Position numbers and translations under genes: made by a program. From Enterobacter ludwigii (GTDB lineage Bacteria; Pseudomonadota; Gammaproteobacteria; Enterobacterales; Enterobacteriaceae), in NCBI GenBank assembly GCA_900068845.1, contig CEFQ01000008.1, positions 579,358 through 643,357 of the forward strand: 64,000 nucleotides of DNA, written 5' to 3'. Below are positions 12,277 to 20,044 of this stretch, one piece after another (the stretch's first letter is position 1; every line of letters starts with the position of its first letter). Under the pieces are notes generated by a model, which was not told where the DNA came from, searched no databases, and saw only the letters and a program-made list of their open reading frames with translations.

Positions 12277-13842
12277 TTATGCTGTTCTACGCAGCGTAAA
12301 CACGCTCACGCTATTCACCATATTTGCCGCCTGTTCGCTGAGCATCGCCGAAGCCGCCAGCGATTGCTCCACCAGCGACGCGTTCTGCTGGGTAGTGATA
12401 TCAATCTGGCTGATAGCGGTATTGATCTGGCTGATGCCGTCGGCCTGCTCGCTACTGGCCTGATTGATCTGCACCAGCAGCTCTTTCATCTCAGCCACGT
12501 TGGACATCATGCCGTTCATCAGCTTATTGGCGTCCGTCACCATATCGCGCCCATCCGCAATACGCGTGGAAGACTCCTCAATCAAATTACGGATTTCATG
12601 CGACGAAGTCGCGGTTTTCTGCGCCAGGGCGCGCACTTCCTGCGCGACAACGGCGAAACCGCGACCATGTTCACCGGCACGCGCGGCTTCAACTGCCGCA
12701 TTCAACGCCAGAATATTGGTTTGGAAGGCGATGGAATCGATCAGGTTAATGATGTCCGCCATACGGCTGGCAGAATCATTGATCTCGGCCATTTTGGTAG
12801 CAACGTTATCCATCATGCTGGCGTTACGCCCCACCGTGGTTTCAGCCTTGGCGGAAAGATCAGCGGCAACATGCGTGTTATTACGCGTATTGTTGATGGT
12901 GGCACTGAACTCTTCCACTGAGGCTGCCGTTTGTTCTACTGAACTCGCCTGCTCTTCCGTGCGTGCAGCGAGATCGTTGGTGCCCGACATTATTTCGCTG
13001 GCACCACCCGATATTTGTTCAGCGCTCATACGAATATGGCTAACGATATGCGACATTTTCTCCTGCATTTGCTGAATGGCATTAATTAACTGCCCCATTT
13101 CATCTTTACGCTGCTCATAAAAGTCAGAGCTGAGATCGCCATCCGCCACTCTGCCAAGAAACGCAACAACCTTTCGTAATGGCACAGTAATCGAGCGGAT
13201 AATTATCCAGCCAATTAACGCTGATACCATAATAGCCGCAACAAAAATAATCAGCATTGAAATTTTCGTTTTGCTGTAAGAGGCCATGAAGTTATTATAA
13301 GAGTCATTTATTTGCTGCTCTTGCAGAGTAATAAACCCTTCTACTTCATTGATATAATTCCGTTGTGCTGAAGCAAGTGTAGAAAAATAGAAATCCACTG
13401 CTTTAGACACATCATTGTTCACTAAATCAAAGAAGGCGTTTCTCTCTTTAAGGAAGTCCGCTCGCTTCACTTCAACGCGCTTAAGAAAGGCAAGTGACTG
13501 TTCATCCGTTGCCAACTCACCTAATCGCTTATAGGTTGCAGTGATCTTCTTCGATGCCTCCTGAAGATTGCTCTGAATGGTTGCCCGACGCGACGTATCG
13601 ATTGGGCTCATCAGCAGTGCCTGCTGCTGCACTGTCACGTTGATTTCATCAATCAATTGGTTACCTAACGCTATGGTGGGGTAATCCTCTTTCATCATGC
13701 CATTGACGCCGGTCTCGGCTAAAAATAGCGAGTTTAATCCGAGCAATGCCACTAACAGTAGCATCGCGATATTGAGCACAGAGGATATTGTTAGTTTGGT
13801 CCGCAACTTTACATTACGCGAAAATCTTTGAACTACGTCCAT
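12277..13842 (-). CDS. Methyl-accepting chemotaxis protein
   Basis: The 521-residue protein has the standard layout: TM1 (about 22-42), a periplasmic four-helix-bundle ligand domain (about 43-192), TM2 (about 193-215), HAMP (about 214-268) and a long cytoplasmic coiled coil. The signalling tip contains [20 protein letters not shown] and [16 protein letters not shown]. It relays ligand binding to CheA/CheW. It ends in FTLRRTA and lacks the C-terminal NWETF-type pentapeptide that binds CheR and CheB, so adaptation probably depends on other receptors. A TGAGGT Shine-Dalgarno precedes the start. The ligand cannot be inferred. With fliD it indicates a motile organism. Confidence 0.93.
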   Translation of the reverse strand: MDVVQRFSRNVKLRTKLTISSVLNIAMLLLVALLGLNSLFLAETGVNGMMKEDYPTIALGNQLIDEINVTVQQQALLMSPIDTSRRATIQSNLQEASKKITATYKRLGELATDEQSLAFLKRVEVKRADFLKERNAFFDLVNNDVSKAVDFYFSTLASAQRNYINEVEGFITLQEQQINDSYNNFMASYSKTKISMLIIFVAAIMVSALIGWIIIRSITVPLRKVVAFLGRVADGDLSSDFYEQRKDEMGQLINAIQQMQEKMSHIVSHIRMSAEQISGGASEIMSGTNDLAARTEEQASSVEQTAASVEEFSATINNTRNNTHVAADLSAKAETTVGRNASMMDNVATKMAEINDSASRMADIINLIDSIAFQTNILALNAAVEAARAGEHGRGFAVVAQEVRALAQKTATSSHEIRNLIEESSTRIADGRDMVTDANKLMNGMMSNVAEMKELLVQINQASSEQADGISQINTAISQIDITTQQNASLVEQSLAASAMLSEQAANMVNSVSVFTLRRTA

Positions 13843-14272
13843 TTAGAAACCTCAATGATTTTGATTGAAAAGTAGTGAAGAAAACGGTGTTATTTTAAAA
13901 ATAAGAAATGCTCCGAGAGTGAATCGGCATCATCTTTACTGTTATCGTCATCTATTTCATTAACATTAGCGTTGAACGTTAATTGAGGTGATTGGTAGAT
14001 AATAGGCATAAATGAATGTTTTTATGAAATCGATTTCATTGATCAGTTTCATTTAATAAAAGCAAAACGAACGATATTATCAGCCTGGTTATTTTGCTTA
14101 TTTTATAATAAAGAATTCCGTTAACCACCAGAATATGGAAGGATTGATATTATTTATATCATTTGCAGCAATTTGACTCAGAGAATACTGATTACTTATC
14201 TGCACAGTTTGGGATTAAGCACACGAAGCAGCGGTCAGCAAAGCTATCCTGCTGACCGACCGCCGTCATCCG
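13843..14272. other. AT-rich intergenic region
   Basis: About 430 bp upstream of the chemoreceptor gene and downstream of the ferritin-fold gene. It is AT-rich and holds no convincing gene. It should carry the chemoreceptor promoter; a FliA-like -10 (GCCGATTC) is present on the minus strand but without a -35 at the right distance. Confidence 0.5.
14232..14258 (-). terminator. Hairpin after the DUF892 gene
   Basis: CGGTCAGCA pairs perfectly with TGCTGACCG around a 9-base loop, shortly after the DUF892 stop codon. No clear T run follows, so it may be a weak or Rho-assisted end. Confidence 0.5.
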
Positions 14273-14767
14273 TCAAAATGCGACTTCAGCACGCTGCAAA
14301 ATCGCTTCATTCGCGACATCAGGAAGCTGATGAAGCAACCAATCCGCCATCTGCATTTCATGCTGCACGATACGCTGAAAAACCATTACGCCTTTATCAT
14401 CTGCCGCCTGCTGTGCGGCTGCTAACAATGCAGTGTAGGTCGCCACTTTGTAGTTGCAGAAAACATAGCTGCTCACCGCGATGCGCACGCCCTCTTCATC
14501 ACGCAGCATATCGCTTGCTGCCTGCCCAACCACTGACATACGTCCTAACGCATCTTTCATTGCCGACCAATTGCTGTCGTAACGTTTAAGCACATCTTTA
14601 ACCTGCTGCTGCTGTTCACGTGTTTGCTGCATGTATTGCTTAATGCGCGCCTGCAGCAGCGGGAAGTCATCCAGACGCAACGCGGCGGCTTGCAGCAGTG
14701 ACTCAGCATGTTTCTCCATGGCATGCGCATCGCGCAGCCAGTCCAGGTACACAAATTCCTTGGTCAT
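14273..14767 (-). CDS. YciE/YciF-like ferritin-fold protein (DUF892)
   Basis: The 164-residue protein starts MTKEFVYLDWLRDAHAMEKH and is all helical, matching DUF892 (YciE/YciF), a ferritin-like di-iron four-helix bundle. Acidic/His positions typical of the fold appear in AHAMEKHAES and in the final helix pair IVQHEMQMADWLLHQL. In E. coli yciE and yciF form one RpoS-controlled operon with the KGG gene yciG. Here a YciG-like gene is present but divergent, about 450 bp away. The start is the ATG preceded by CGGAGCG rather than an upstream one. The catalytic function is unknown; a role in stress tolerance is inferred from the family. Confidence 0.85.
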   Translation of the reverse strand: MTKEFVYLDWLRDAHAMEKHAESLLQAAALRLDDFPLLQARIKQYMQQTREQQQQVKDVLKRYDSNWSAMKDALGRMSVVGQAASDMLRDEEGVRIAVSSYVFCNYKVATYTALLAAAQQAADDKGVMVFQRIVQHEMQMADWLLHQLPDVANEAILQRAEVAF

Positions 14768-15218
14768 CAATTCGCTCCGAAAGTGGGAATTTCTGCTACC
14801 GAACGGCTTGGTGATCGCGCACCGCCTGATAGCTGCCTGAAGGGATAAATATCGGCTCATTTAGACTAATAAAATGAAAATAAGCGAAGCGTTAATTAAG
14901 ACTTAACGAGCAGATTAATTAAACGTAGCAACGGTTCGCTGCGGCGCAAGTATTGAAACCCAGAATTGCGACTGAGATAAAATGTAACAACACCTACCGC
15001 TTCGCTTATTATTTCTGGCAGGAAAGCTTCCCTCTTCGCGTTAAAAAAATAATAATAAAGATTCATGGTAATTTCATGAAGACATCAATGAAAATCGACT
15101 GATAGTTAGGCAATCAAGATTGTTGAATTAAGTCTTAAGATTAACCCTGGCTTGAATCTGGTAAAAACATCACTACATTTATTTTGCATCACATTGGCAC
15201 TAACAAAGAGGAGAACCA
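14768..15218. other. Divergent promoter region with 11-bp repeats
   Basis: About 450 bp, AT-rich, between the DUF892 gene and KGG gene 2. No gene is seen. It contains one inverted and one direct copy of CGCTTCGCTTA that belong to a larger cluster, and must hold the two divergent promoters. Confidence 0.6.
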
Positions 15219-15422
15219 ATGACGGACGCTAAGAAGCTACCCGATGAGGAAGAAAAAAAACCGCAACGTCGTGGGGGCGCAGGTAACTTCGCAGAGAATA
15301 AGGAACGCGCGGCTGAAGCTGGGCGCAAAGGTGGTCAGGCGAGTAGCGGCAACTTCAAAAACGATCCTGAACGCGCCATTGAAGCCGGTCGTAAAGGAGG
15401 AAAGATCAGCCGGCGCAAATAA
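15219..15422 (+). CDS. KGG domain stress protein (YciG-like), copy 2
   Basis: The 67-residue protein is highly charged. After an acidic/basic leader it carries KGG repeats: RRGGAGNFAENKERAAEAG, RKGGQASSGNFKNDPERAIEAG and RKGGKISRRK. It is a clear paralogue of the first KGG gene. A strong AAAGAGGAGAA Shine-Dalgarno precedes the ATG. The neighbouring divergent DUF892 gene makes this the local equivalent of the E. coli yciGFE stress locus, rearranged. Repeated 11-bp elements surround it and a terminator-like hairpin follows. Confidence 0.87.
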   Translation: MTDAKKLPDEEEKKPQRRGGAGNFAENKERAAEAGRKGGQASSGNFKNDPERAIEAGRKGGKISRRK

Positions 15423-16082
15423 CATTAGCATCACAAGAATACACAATTAACGTCGTTTAACTTCTGCCCCACACTCTCCTGACCCTGCATTTACGCTTCG
15501 CTTAAATACAGACACAATGCTGTCAGGGGAGTTATTTTTGTTAATAATACGATGCAATCGATTATTTCTTGATCAATCTCCGCTTAATTCCCGCTTCGCT
15601 TAACCTGGCTTTACCCTTCGCTTATTCCCAGAAAAATTACATTTGCAGGCTAATAATAAATTGCGTGTTTATTAAGATATTTCCGGCTCCGCTTACAGGA
15701 TGTTACACACTTAGCCAGTGTATTCTGAATGATCGTAGGTACTAATTAGCCAGACATTAACGAAAAGTGAAAATGAGCCAAAACAAGCACAGCTGATTTT
15801 GCTGAGCGCCTTACATGCTGTATACAGACCCACAATCTGATTTAGATAAGCGGGGGTTACGCCCGCTTACTTGAAGATGGTGAAGCCAGAGTAGAGGAGT
15901 TCATGGCTGGGTGAGTCTCTGTTACCAGATTGAAACTGCTGTATGAAATTGCGGCAAAAGATGATTTTGTCGATTACGTGCGCAATCTTCCAGGAAATTT
16001 CACATTTAATTCGATCGATTATCCTTCCGATATTTTTCGCCCTATTCTTCACCCACATTCACCTGTAAAAAATGGACATTTA
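15423..16082. other. Long intergenic region before the hydroxyisourate hydrolase
   Basis: About 660 bp. It contains the terminator of KGG gene 2, several CGCTTCGCTTA-type repeats, and a second hairpin, TAAGCGGG...CCCGCTTA, at 15847-15869. A 63-codon frame on the minus strand and an in-frame extension upstream of the hydrolase are not supported by a ribosome binding site. No gene is called. Confidence 0.55.
15473..15539 (+). terminator. Terminator of KGG gene 2
   Basis: ACTCTCCTGAC pairs with GTCAGGGGAGT (one G-T wobble), with an inner GCATT/AATGC stem, and is followed by TTATTTTT. This fits an intrinsic terminator about 50 bp after the stop codon. Confidence 0.7.
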
Positions 16083-16505
16083 ATGAAAACTCAACTTGCT
16101 TTGATTGGCGCTTTACTTTCAACCGCAGCCATTTCAGCCGTGGCGGCACAACCTGCGGCAACTAAAAATCCGCTTAGCGTTCATGTATTGAATTTGCAGA
16201 CCGGCTCGCCAACCGCAGGCATTGAAGTCGAACTCGATCAAAAACAAAATAATAACTGGGTGAAATTAGCAAGTGGTAAAACCGACAGCAATGGCAGGAT
16301 CAGTGCGCTGTTTCCAGCTGATACAACGGTGACCGCAGGCAGCTATCGCGTGGTATTCAAAACCGGCGATTATTATAAAACCAATAATCAAAAAACCTTC
16401 TTCCCGGAAATTCCAGTGGAGTTCAACATGGAAAGCAACGGCGAGCACTACCATATTCCTCTGCTGCTGAGCCCGTTTGGTTATTCGACCTACCGCGGTA
16501 ACTAA
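16083..16505 (+). CDS. Periplasmic 5-hydroxyisourate hydrolase (transthyretin-like)
   Basis: The 140-residue protein has a Sec signal peptide (about residues 1-22, ending AVAAQ), followed by a transthyretin-fold domain. Active-site residues of HIU hydrolase are present: H34 in LSVHVLNLQTG, R72 in NGRISALF and the His pair in EHYHIPLLLSPFGYSTYRG. The C-terminal signature is YRGN where the family typically has YRGS. It converts 5-hydroxyisourate, the unstable product of urate oxidation, to OHCU. The start is the ATG opening the signal peptide; the frame extends upstream without a ribosome binding site. No other urate pathway gene adjoins it. The exported location means it would act on extracytoplasmic substrate. 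Confidence 0.9.
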   Translation: MKTQLALIGALLSTAAISAVAAQPAATKNPLSVHVLNLQTGSPTAGIEVELDQKQNNNWVKLASGKTDSNGRISALFPADTTVTAGSYRVVFKTGDYYKTNNQKTFFPEIPVEFNMESNGEHYHIPLLLSPFGYSTYRGN

Positions 16506-16514
16506 CTTATTATT

Positions 16515-16680
16515 GGCCGCTATTGATGGCGTAATGCTTGTCAGTTAGAGATGAAAATCCCAACTAGCTAGCGCACACATTGTAGCGGCGCAATTTATTG
16601 CGCGATAAATCGCGCCGCTACGGTATGTACGGTAATTAATACGGGGCTTAACTGATCGGCATTACGCTATTGATGGCGGC
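16515..16680. mobile_element. Short MITE-like element with 34-bp inverted ends (copy B)
   Basis: The left end GGCCGCTATTGATGGCGTAA continues TGCTTGTCAGTTAG. It is matched in inverted orientation by the right end, which starts CTTAACTGATCGGCATTACG. The core GCGTAATGCnnRTYAGTTA is shared with the element near 42 kb. The interior is about 100 bp and holds one copy of the GCGCAATTTATTGCGC...GCCGCTACGG repeat. No coding capacity. The mobile nature is inferred from the two terminal-repeat pairs with different interiors. Confidence 0.55.
16581..16624. repeat. Dispersed GCGCAATAAATTGCGCCGCTACGG-type repeat, copy 2
   Basis: TGTAGCGGCGCAATTTATTG continues into CGCGATAAATCGCGCCGCTACGG, an extended palindrome. 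It lies inside the MITE-like element and shares its core with three other intergenic copies in the window. Confidence 0.7.
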
Positions 16681-16739
16681 TAGTTATAACCCCAACGCGG
16701 TTTATTCTGCGGGCCCTCTGGTGTGGCCCGCTTAATGCG

Positions 16740-17825
16740 CTATTTCATTGCCTGATCTTTTCTGCTATCGAGCGTTTGCTGATATTCATTAAGAAAAGGC
16801 TGTTCCGCAGGATCAATACGATCCATGCCGCTGGTAAAACGGTGCCAATAAGGATAATTAGGTGCCGGACGCGTTACCTGCTCAATACGCTGGCGCTGCT
16901 CATCACTTAATTGCAGCTCGAAAGCGTTAAGATTCTCACGTAAGTGCGCTTCAGTTCTGTTGCCCACAATCAGTGACGTAATGCCCGGTCGGTCGGCTAA
17001 CCATGCCAGACAAATTTGGGGGATGGAAGCATTCAGTTCAGCACCCACTTCTTCAAGCACTTCAATGACTTTATAAGCATGCTCCATATCGTGCACATAT
17101 GGCTCAGGCCATCCGCTACCTTGACGCGTCGCGGCCGGCGCCTTCTTATTGCGTCCCACCGCGCCGGTTAACAAGCCCTCACCCAGCGGCCCCCAAACCA
17201 GTGTGCCAATATCCTGATCTAATGCCATCGGCAATAACTCGTATTCAGCTTCGCGTGATTCCGGCGTGTAATAAATCTGCTGACTCACAGGTTTAAATAA
17301 CTGCTGTGCTTCAGCTCGCCCCAGCGTTTTCATCATTTGCCAGGCGGTATAATTCGAGGTACCAAAGTAACGAATCTTGCCGCTTTTAACCAAACCCTCC
17401 AATGCACGCAATGTCTCATCCACTGACGTTACGCCGTCCCAATTGTGGATTTGGTACAAATCGATGTGATCGGTATTTAACCGCTTTAAGCTTGCTTCAC
17501 AGGCGTTAATTAAGTGGAACCGACTTGCTCCACTTGCATTAGGGTCGTCGCCCAGCGGGCTTCTTGCTTTACTTGCCAGGATGATTTGGTCGCGTTTTTC
17601 TCGCAGCGCCTCACCTAAAACCTCTTCGGCCCCGCCCATTGAATACAGGTCGGCTGTGTCGATCATATTTACACCGTGATCCAGCGCGATATCAATAAAT
17701 CGGCGGGCTTCTGCTGCATTAACATTGCCGGTTTTTTCAAAGCCAGCTTTACCCGCAAAGGGAACCGTACCCAACACGCATTTGGAAACAAGCAGGCCGG
17801 AATGTCCGAGTTTTCTATATTGCAT
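16740..17825 (-). CDS. Aldo/keto reductase
   Basis: The 361-residue enzyme starts MQYRKLGHSGLLVSKCVLGT and has the (β/α)8 aldo/keto reductase fold. The catalytic tetrad is complete: D56 and Y61 in MIDTADLYSMG, K86 in ILASKARS, H127 in DLYQIHNWD. The cofactor end includes LIVGNRTEAHLRENL, typical of NADPH binding in the YajO/YhdN-type branch. It should reduce aldehydes or ketones with NADPH; the natural substrate is unknown. The last 30 residues after the fold (DRIDPAEQPFLNEYQ...) are an extension seen in this branch. It is a single gene with free flanks on both sides. Confidence 0.9.
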   Translation of the reverse strand: MQYRKLGHSGLLVSKCVLGTVPFAGKAGFEKTGNVNAAEARRFIDIALDHGVNMIDTADLYSMGGAEEVLGEALREKRDQIILASKARSPLGDDPNASGASRFHLINACEASLKRLNTDHIDLYQIHNWDGVTSVDETLRALEGLVKSGKIRYFGTSNYTAWQMMKTLGRAEAQQLFKPVSQQIYYTPESREAEYELLPMALDQDIGTLVWGPLGEGLLTGAVGRNKKAPAATRQGSGWPEPYVHDMEHAYKVIEVLEEVGAELNASIPQICLAWLADRPGITSLIVGNRTEAHLRENLNAFELQLSDEQRQRIEQVTRPAPNYPYWHRFTSGMDRIDPAEQPFLNEYQQTLDSRKDQAMK

Positions 17826-18103
17826 TTACTTTCCTCCTCTACAACTTAAAAAGGCGATCGTAATCGCAATTATTTCACACTATTAAATGATTTCGTTGAA
17901 AGCATAGAAGTCATCTACCTGATATGCAAACGGCGAAAGGACATTATTAGGAAACACGAAAATTAGCGGTAATTAATATACGCTTACATTCTTTTATTTT
18001 ATTAAGCTGATTAAACCGAGCCATTGACCAAAATCGCGGTTATTTCAGCCAATATTTACTATTTGGTCTATCTTCTTCATACTCCTTATAAGATGGAAAC
18101 TTT
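17826..18103. other. Intergenic, AT-rich, divergent promoters
   Basis: About 280 bp between the divergent aldo/keto reductase and OBAP lipoprotein genes. AT-rich, no gene and no clear repeat seen. Confidence 0.5.
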
Positions 18104-18916
18104 ATGAAATCTTTACCTCTGATTATCTTTCCCGTTCTGCTATTGGCCGGTTGCGGTGCCTCAAATACGCCACCGCATACGCCTCTGCCTGGAAAGGAAA
18201 CGTCTGCCAAAATGCGTACGCTAGAATCGGGAGCACAGGTGATGCAGTCGCGCCCACCCGTGGAGGCCATCAGTGCATATCTTGACGGTTTTCATTTTTA
18301 CAATGGCGACAAAAACGGACAGATGGAAGCGCATCACTATGTCACGGTGCTTAATGATGATGTTATGCAAGCCGTTATTTATGATGGAAATACTAAAGAT
18401 GCGCGGCTAATGGGCGTTGAATACATCATCAGTGAGCGTCTGTTCAAAACGCTGCCACCCGATGAAAAAAAACTCTGGCACAGTCATCAGTATGAGGTGA
18501 AATCCGGCAGTTTAATTGCACCCGGTCTGCCAGCAGTTGCAGAGAAGGCGTTGATGAGTAACATCGTTAACACCTACGGTAAAACCTGGCACACCTGGCA
18601 CACTGATAGAGATAAAACGTTGCCGCTGGGCAGTCCGGCGCTGATGATGGGCTTTACCGGTGAAGGGCAACTTGATCCGGCACTGCTTGCAGACCGGGAT
18701 CGTCGTTTTGGTGTCAACACCCGAGACATCAAAGCACAACGGCAAGACATTGTGGCTCGCCCTGTAGCCGCGGGTGCAGATGCCTGGCAGCAAGGTAATG
18801 TCGTACAACTTAAACTGATAACAGGGTCAGGCGATCATGGCCACAATGACACTGACCATTTTGGCACCTCTGAGCAAACCGAACGAAAAATCAAACCGGA
18901 CAAACCTGCTAGATAA
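18104..18916 (+). CDS. OBAP family (DUF1264) lipoprotein
   Basis: The 270-residue protein begins MKSLPLIIFPVLLLAGCGAS, a lipoprotein signal with lipobox LAGC and acylated cysteine at residue 17. The rest matches the oil body-associated protein family (DUF1264). It includes IDGFHFYNGDKNGQMEAHHY-like sequence (here LDGFHFYNGDKNGQMEAHHY), MGVEYIISERLFKTLP and EKKLWHSHQYEVKSG. In plants OBAP1 influences oil body stability; the bacterial role is unknown. The membrane anchor suggests an envelope lipid-related job, which is only inference. The stop codon overlaps tail to tail by 8 bp with the convergent regulator gene. Confidence 0.85.
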   Translation: MKSLPLIIFPVLLLAGCGASNTPPHTPLPGKETSAKMRTLESGAQVMQSRPPVEAISAYLDGFHFYNGDKNGQMEAHHYVTVLNDDVMQAVIYDGNTKDARLMGVEYIISERLFKTLPPDEKKLWHSHQYEVKSGSLIAPGLPAVAEKALMSNIVNTYGKTWHTWHTDRDKTLPLGSPALMMGFTGEGQLDPALLADRDRRFGVNTRDIKAQRQDIVARPVAAGADAWQQGNVVQLKLITGSGDHGHNDTDHFGTSEQTERKIKPDKPAR

Positions 18917-19928
18917 TGCGTGTTTCGTCTAATGACGCTCGTTCATTGAATGTCTTGCGCCAATTGGTCGGCGTGGTATTGAGTCGCTGGCGGAAGTGAT
19001 GACGCAGCGCTTCCGGCGATCCAAATCCAGCCTGTTCGGCAACCTGATCCACACTCAGTTTGCCGCTCTCCAGCAGAGCACAGGCTTTTTCCAGCCGCAC
19101 GTTTAGCATCCACTCTCCCGGCGTGGTTCCCGTGGCGTCATGAAAGCGTCGCAAAAAGGTACGGCGGCTCATGCCGGCTTGCCTGGCGAGCTGATCAATC
19201 ACCGACGGCGTGTTGAGGTGATTGCGTAAATCATCGAGCAGCGGCGAAAGATTTTTTGCCGCGCGTAGCGGCACCGGTTGCTGGATCAGCTGCGCCTGAT
19301 TTCCTTCACGCAGCGGCGGCGTGACCATGCGGCGCGCGGTGCGGTTTGCCACTTCAATGCCATAATCGCGGCGAATCAGATGCAGGCACAAATCCACACC
19401 CGCCGCGCCACCCGCGGAGGTAATGATGCTGCCTTCATCAACATAAATCATGCCGTGCTCAACCTGCACTTGCGGGAAGCGTTGCGCCAGAATCTCGGTG
19501 CTGTTCCAGTGCGCGGTAGCACGCTTCCCATCCAGTAATCCGGCGGCGCCGAGTACGAAACTGCCTGCGCAGATCGAAACAATACGCGTGCCGTTGCGGT
19601 GGGCTTTTTGTAACGCCGCAATCAGCTGATCCGATGCCGGTTCATGCACGCTGCGCCAGCCGGGAATCACGATGGTGCCCGCCTCTTCCAGCAGCTCAAG
19701 TCCGCCGTCAACCACCAGCCGCACGCCGCCTTGCGCGCCGAAAACGCCCTCTTCTACCGACGCCACGCTCAAATCATACAAAGGCTGACCGAACACCTCG
19801 TCGGCGCGTCCGAAGGCCTCAACGGCGATGCCGAATTCAAAGGTACACAGACATTCATAGGCCAACAGAACCAGTCGGCGGTTGAACGGTGCAGGCGAAC
19901 GGGCATGAAGCGGAGCAATCATTTGCAT
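18909..19928 (-). CDS. GlxA/FtrA-family AraC-type transcriptional regulator
   Basis: The 339-residue protein has an N-terminal DJ-1/PfpI-type domain (about 15-190), with VSICAGSFVLGAAGLLDGKRAT around the nucleophile-elbow cysteine, and a C-terminal AraC HTH pair (about 225-325), with RQAGMSRRTFLRRFHDATG and QAGFGSPEALRHHFRQRLN. This is the FtrA/GlxA class, in which the first domain is usually a non-enzymatic sensor. It is divergent from a DHA2-type MFS exporter 116 bp away and most likely controls it. The inducing signal is unknown. Two in-frame methionines (residues 1 and 3) could start it. Confidence 0.88.
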   Translation of the reverse strand: MQMIAPLHARSPAPFNRRLVLLAYECLCTFEFGIAVEAFGRADEVFGQPLYDLSVASVEEGVFGAQGGVRLVVDGGLELLEEAGTIVIPGWRSVHEPASDQLIAALQKAHRNGTRIVSICAGSFVLGAAGLLDGKRATAHWNSTEILAQRFPQVQVEHGMIYVDEGSIITSAGGAAGVDLCLHLIRRDYGIEVANRTARRMVTPPLREGNQAQLIQQPVPLRAAKNLSPLLDDLRNHLNTPSVIDQLARQAGMSRRTFLRRFHDATGTTPGEWMLNVRLEKACALLESGKLSVDQVAEQAGFGSPEALRHHFRQRLNTTPTNWRKTFNERASLDETRII

Positions 19929-20044
19929 TACAGGTCACCGGAGAAATTGGCACGATCTTGACGATATATGGCATGCGGGCAGATTTCCACTGCCACGCCA
20001 ATCTTTCATGCTGGCACGCTCTTAACGTATCGCAGGGATTGAGT

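Larger units (their letters stand above)
14881..15624. repeat. Cluster of CGCTTCGCTTA 11-mers around KGG gene 2
   Basis: Exact copies lie at 14881-14891 (inverted), 14998-15008, 15494-15504 and 15592-15602. One-mismatch CCCTTCGCTTA is at 15614-15624, and more diverged copies occur at about 15580 and 15685. They flank the KGG gene on both sides and are outside coding sequence. They look like binding sites for a regulator or remnants of a small repeat family. Confidence 0.7.

Noticed and set aside
13918..13946. GCCGATTC as a FliA promoter for the chemoreceptor gene
   Set aside because: The only TAAA nearby is six bases upstream, not the fifteen required, and the -35 half is missing.
15867..16058. 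63-codon minus-strand frame before the hydroxyisourate hydrolase, ending at a hairpin
   Set aside because: No Shine-Dalgarno, no similarity recognised, and it overlaps the promoter region of a convincing gene on the other strand.
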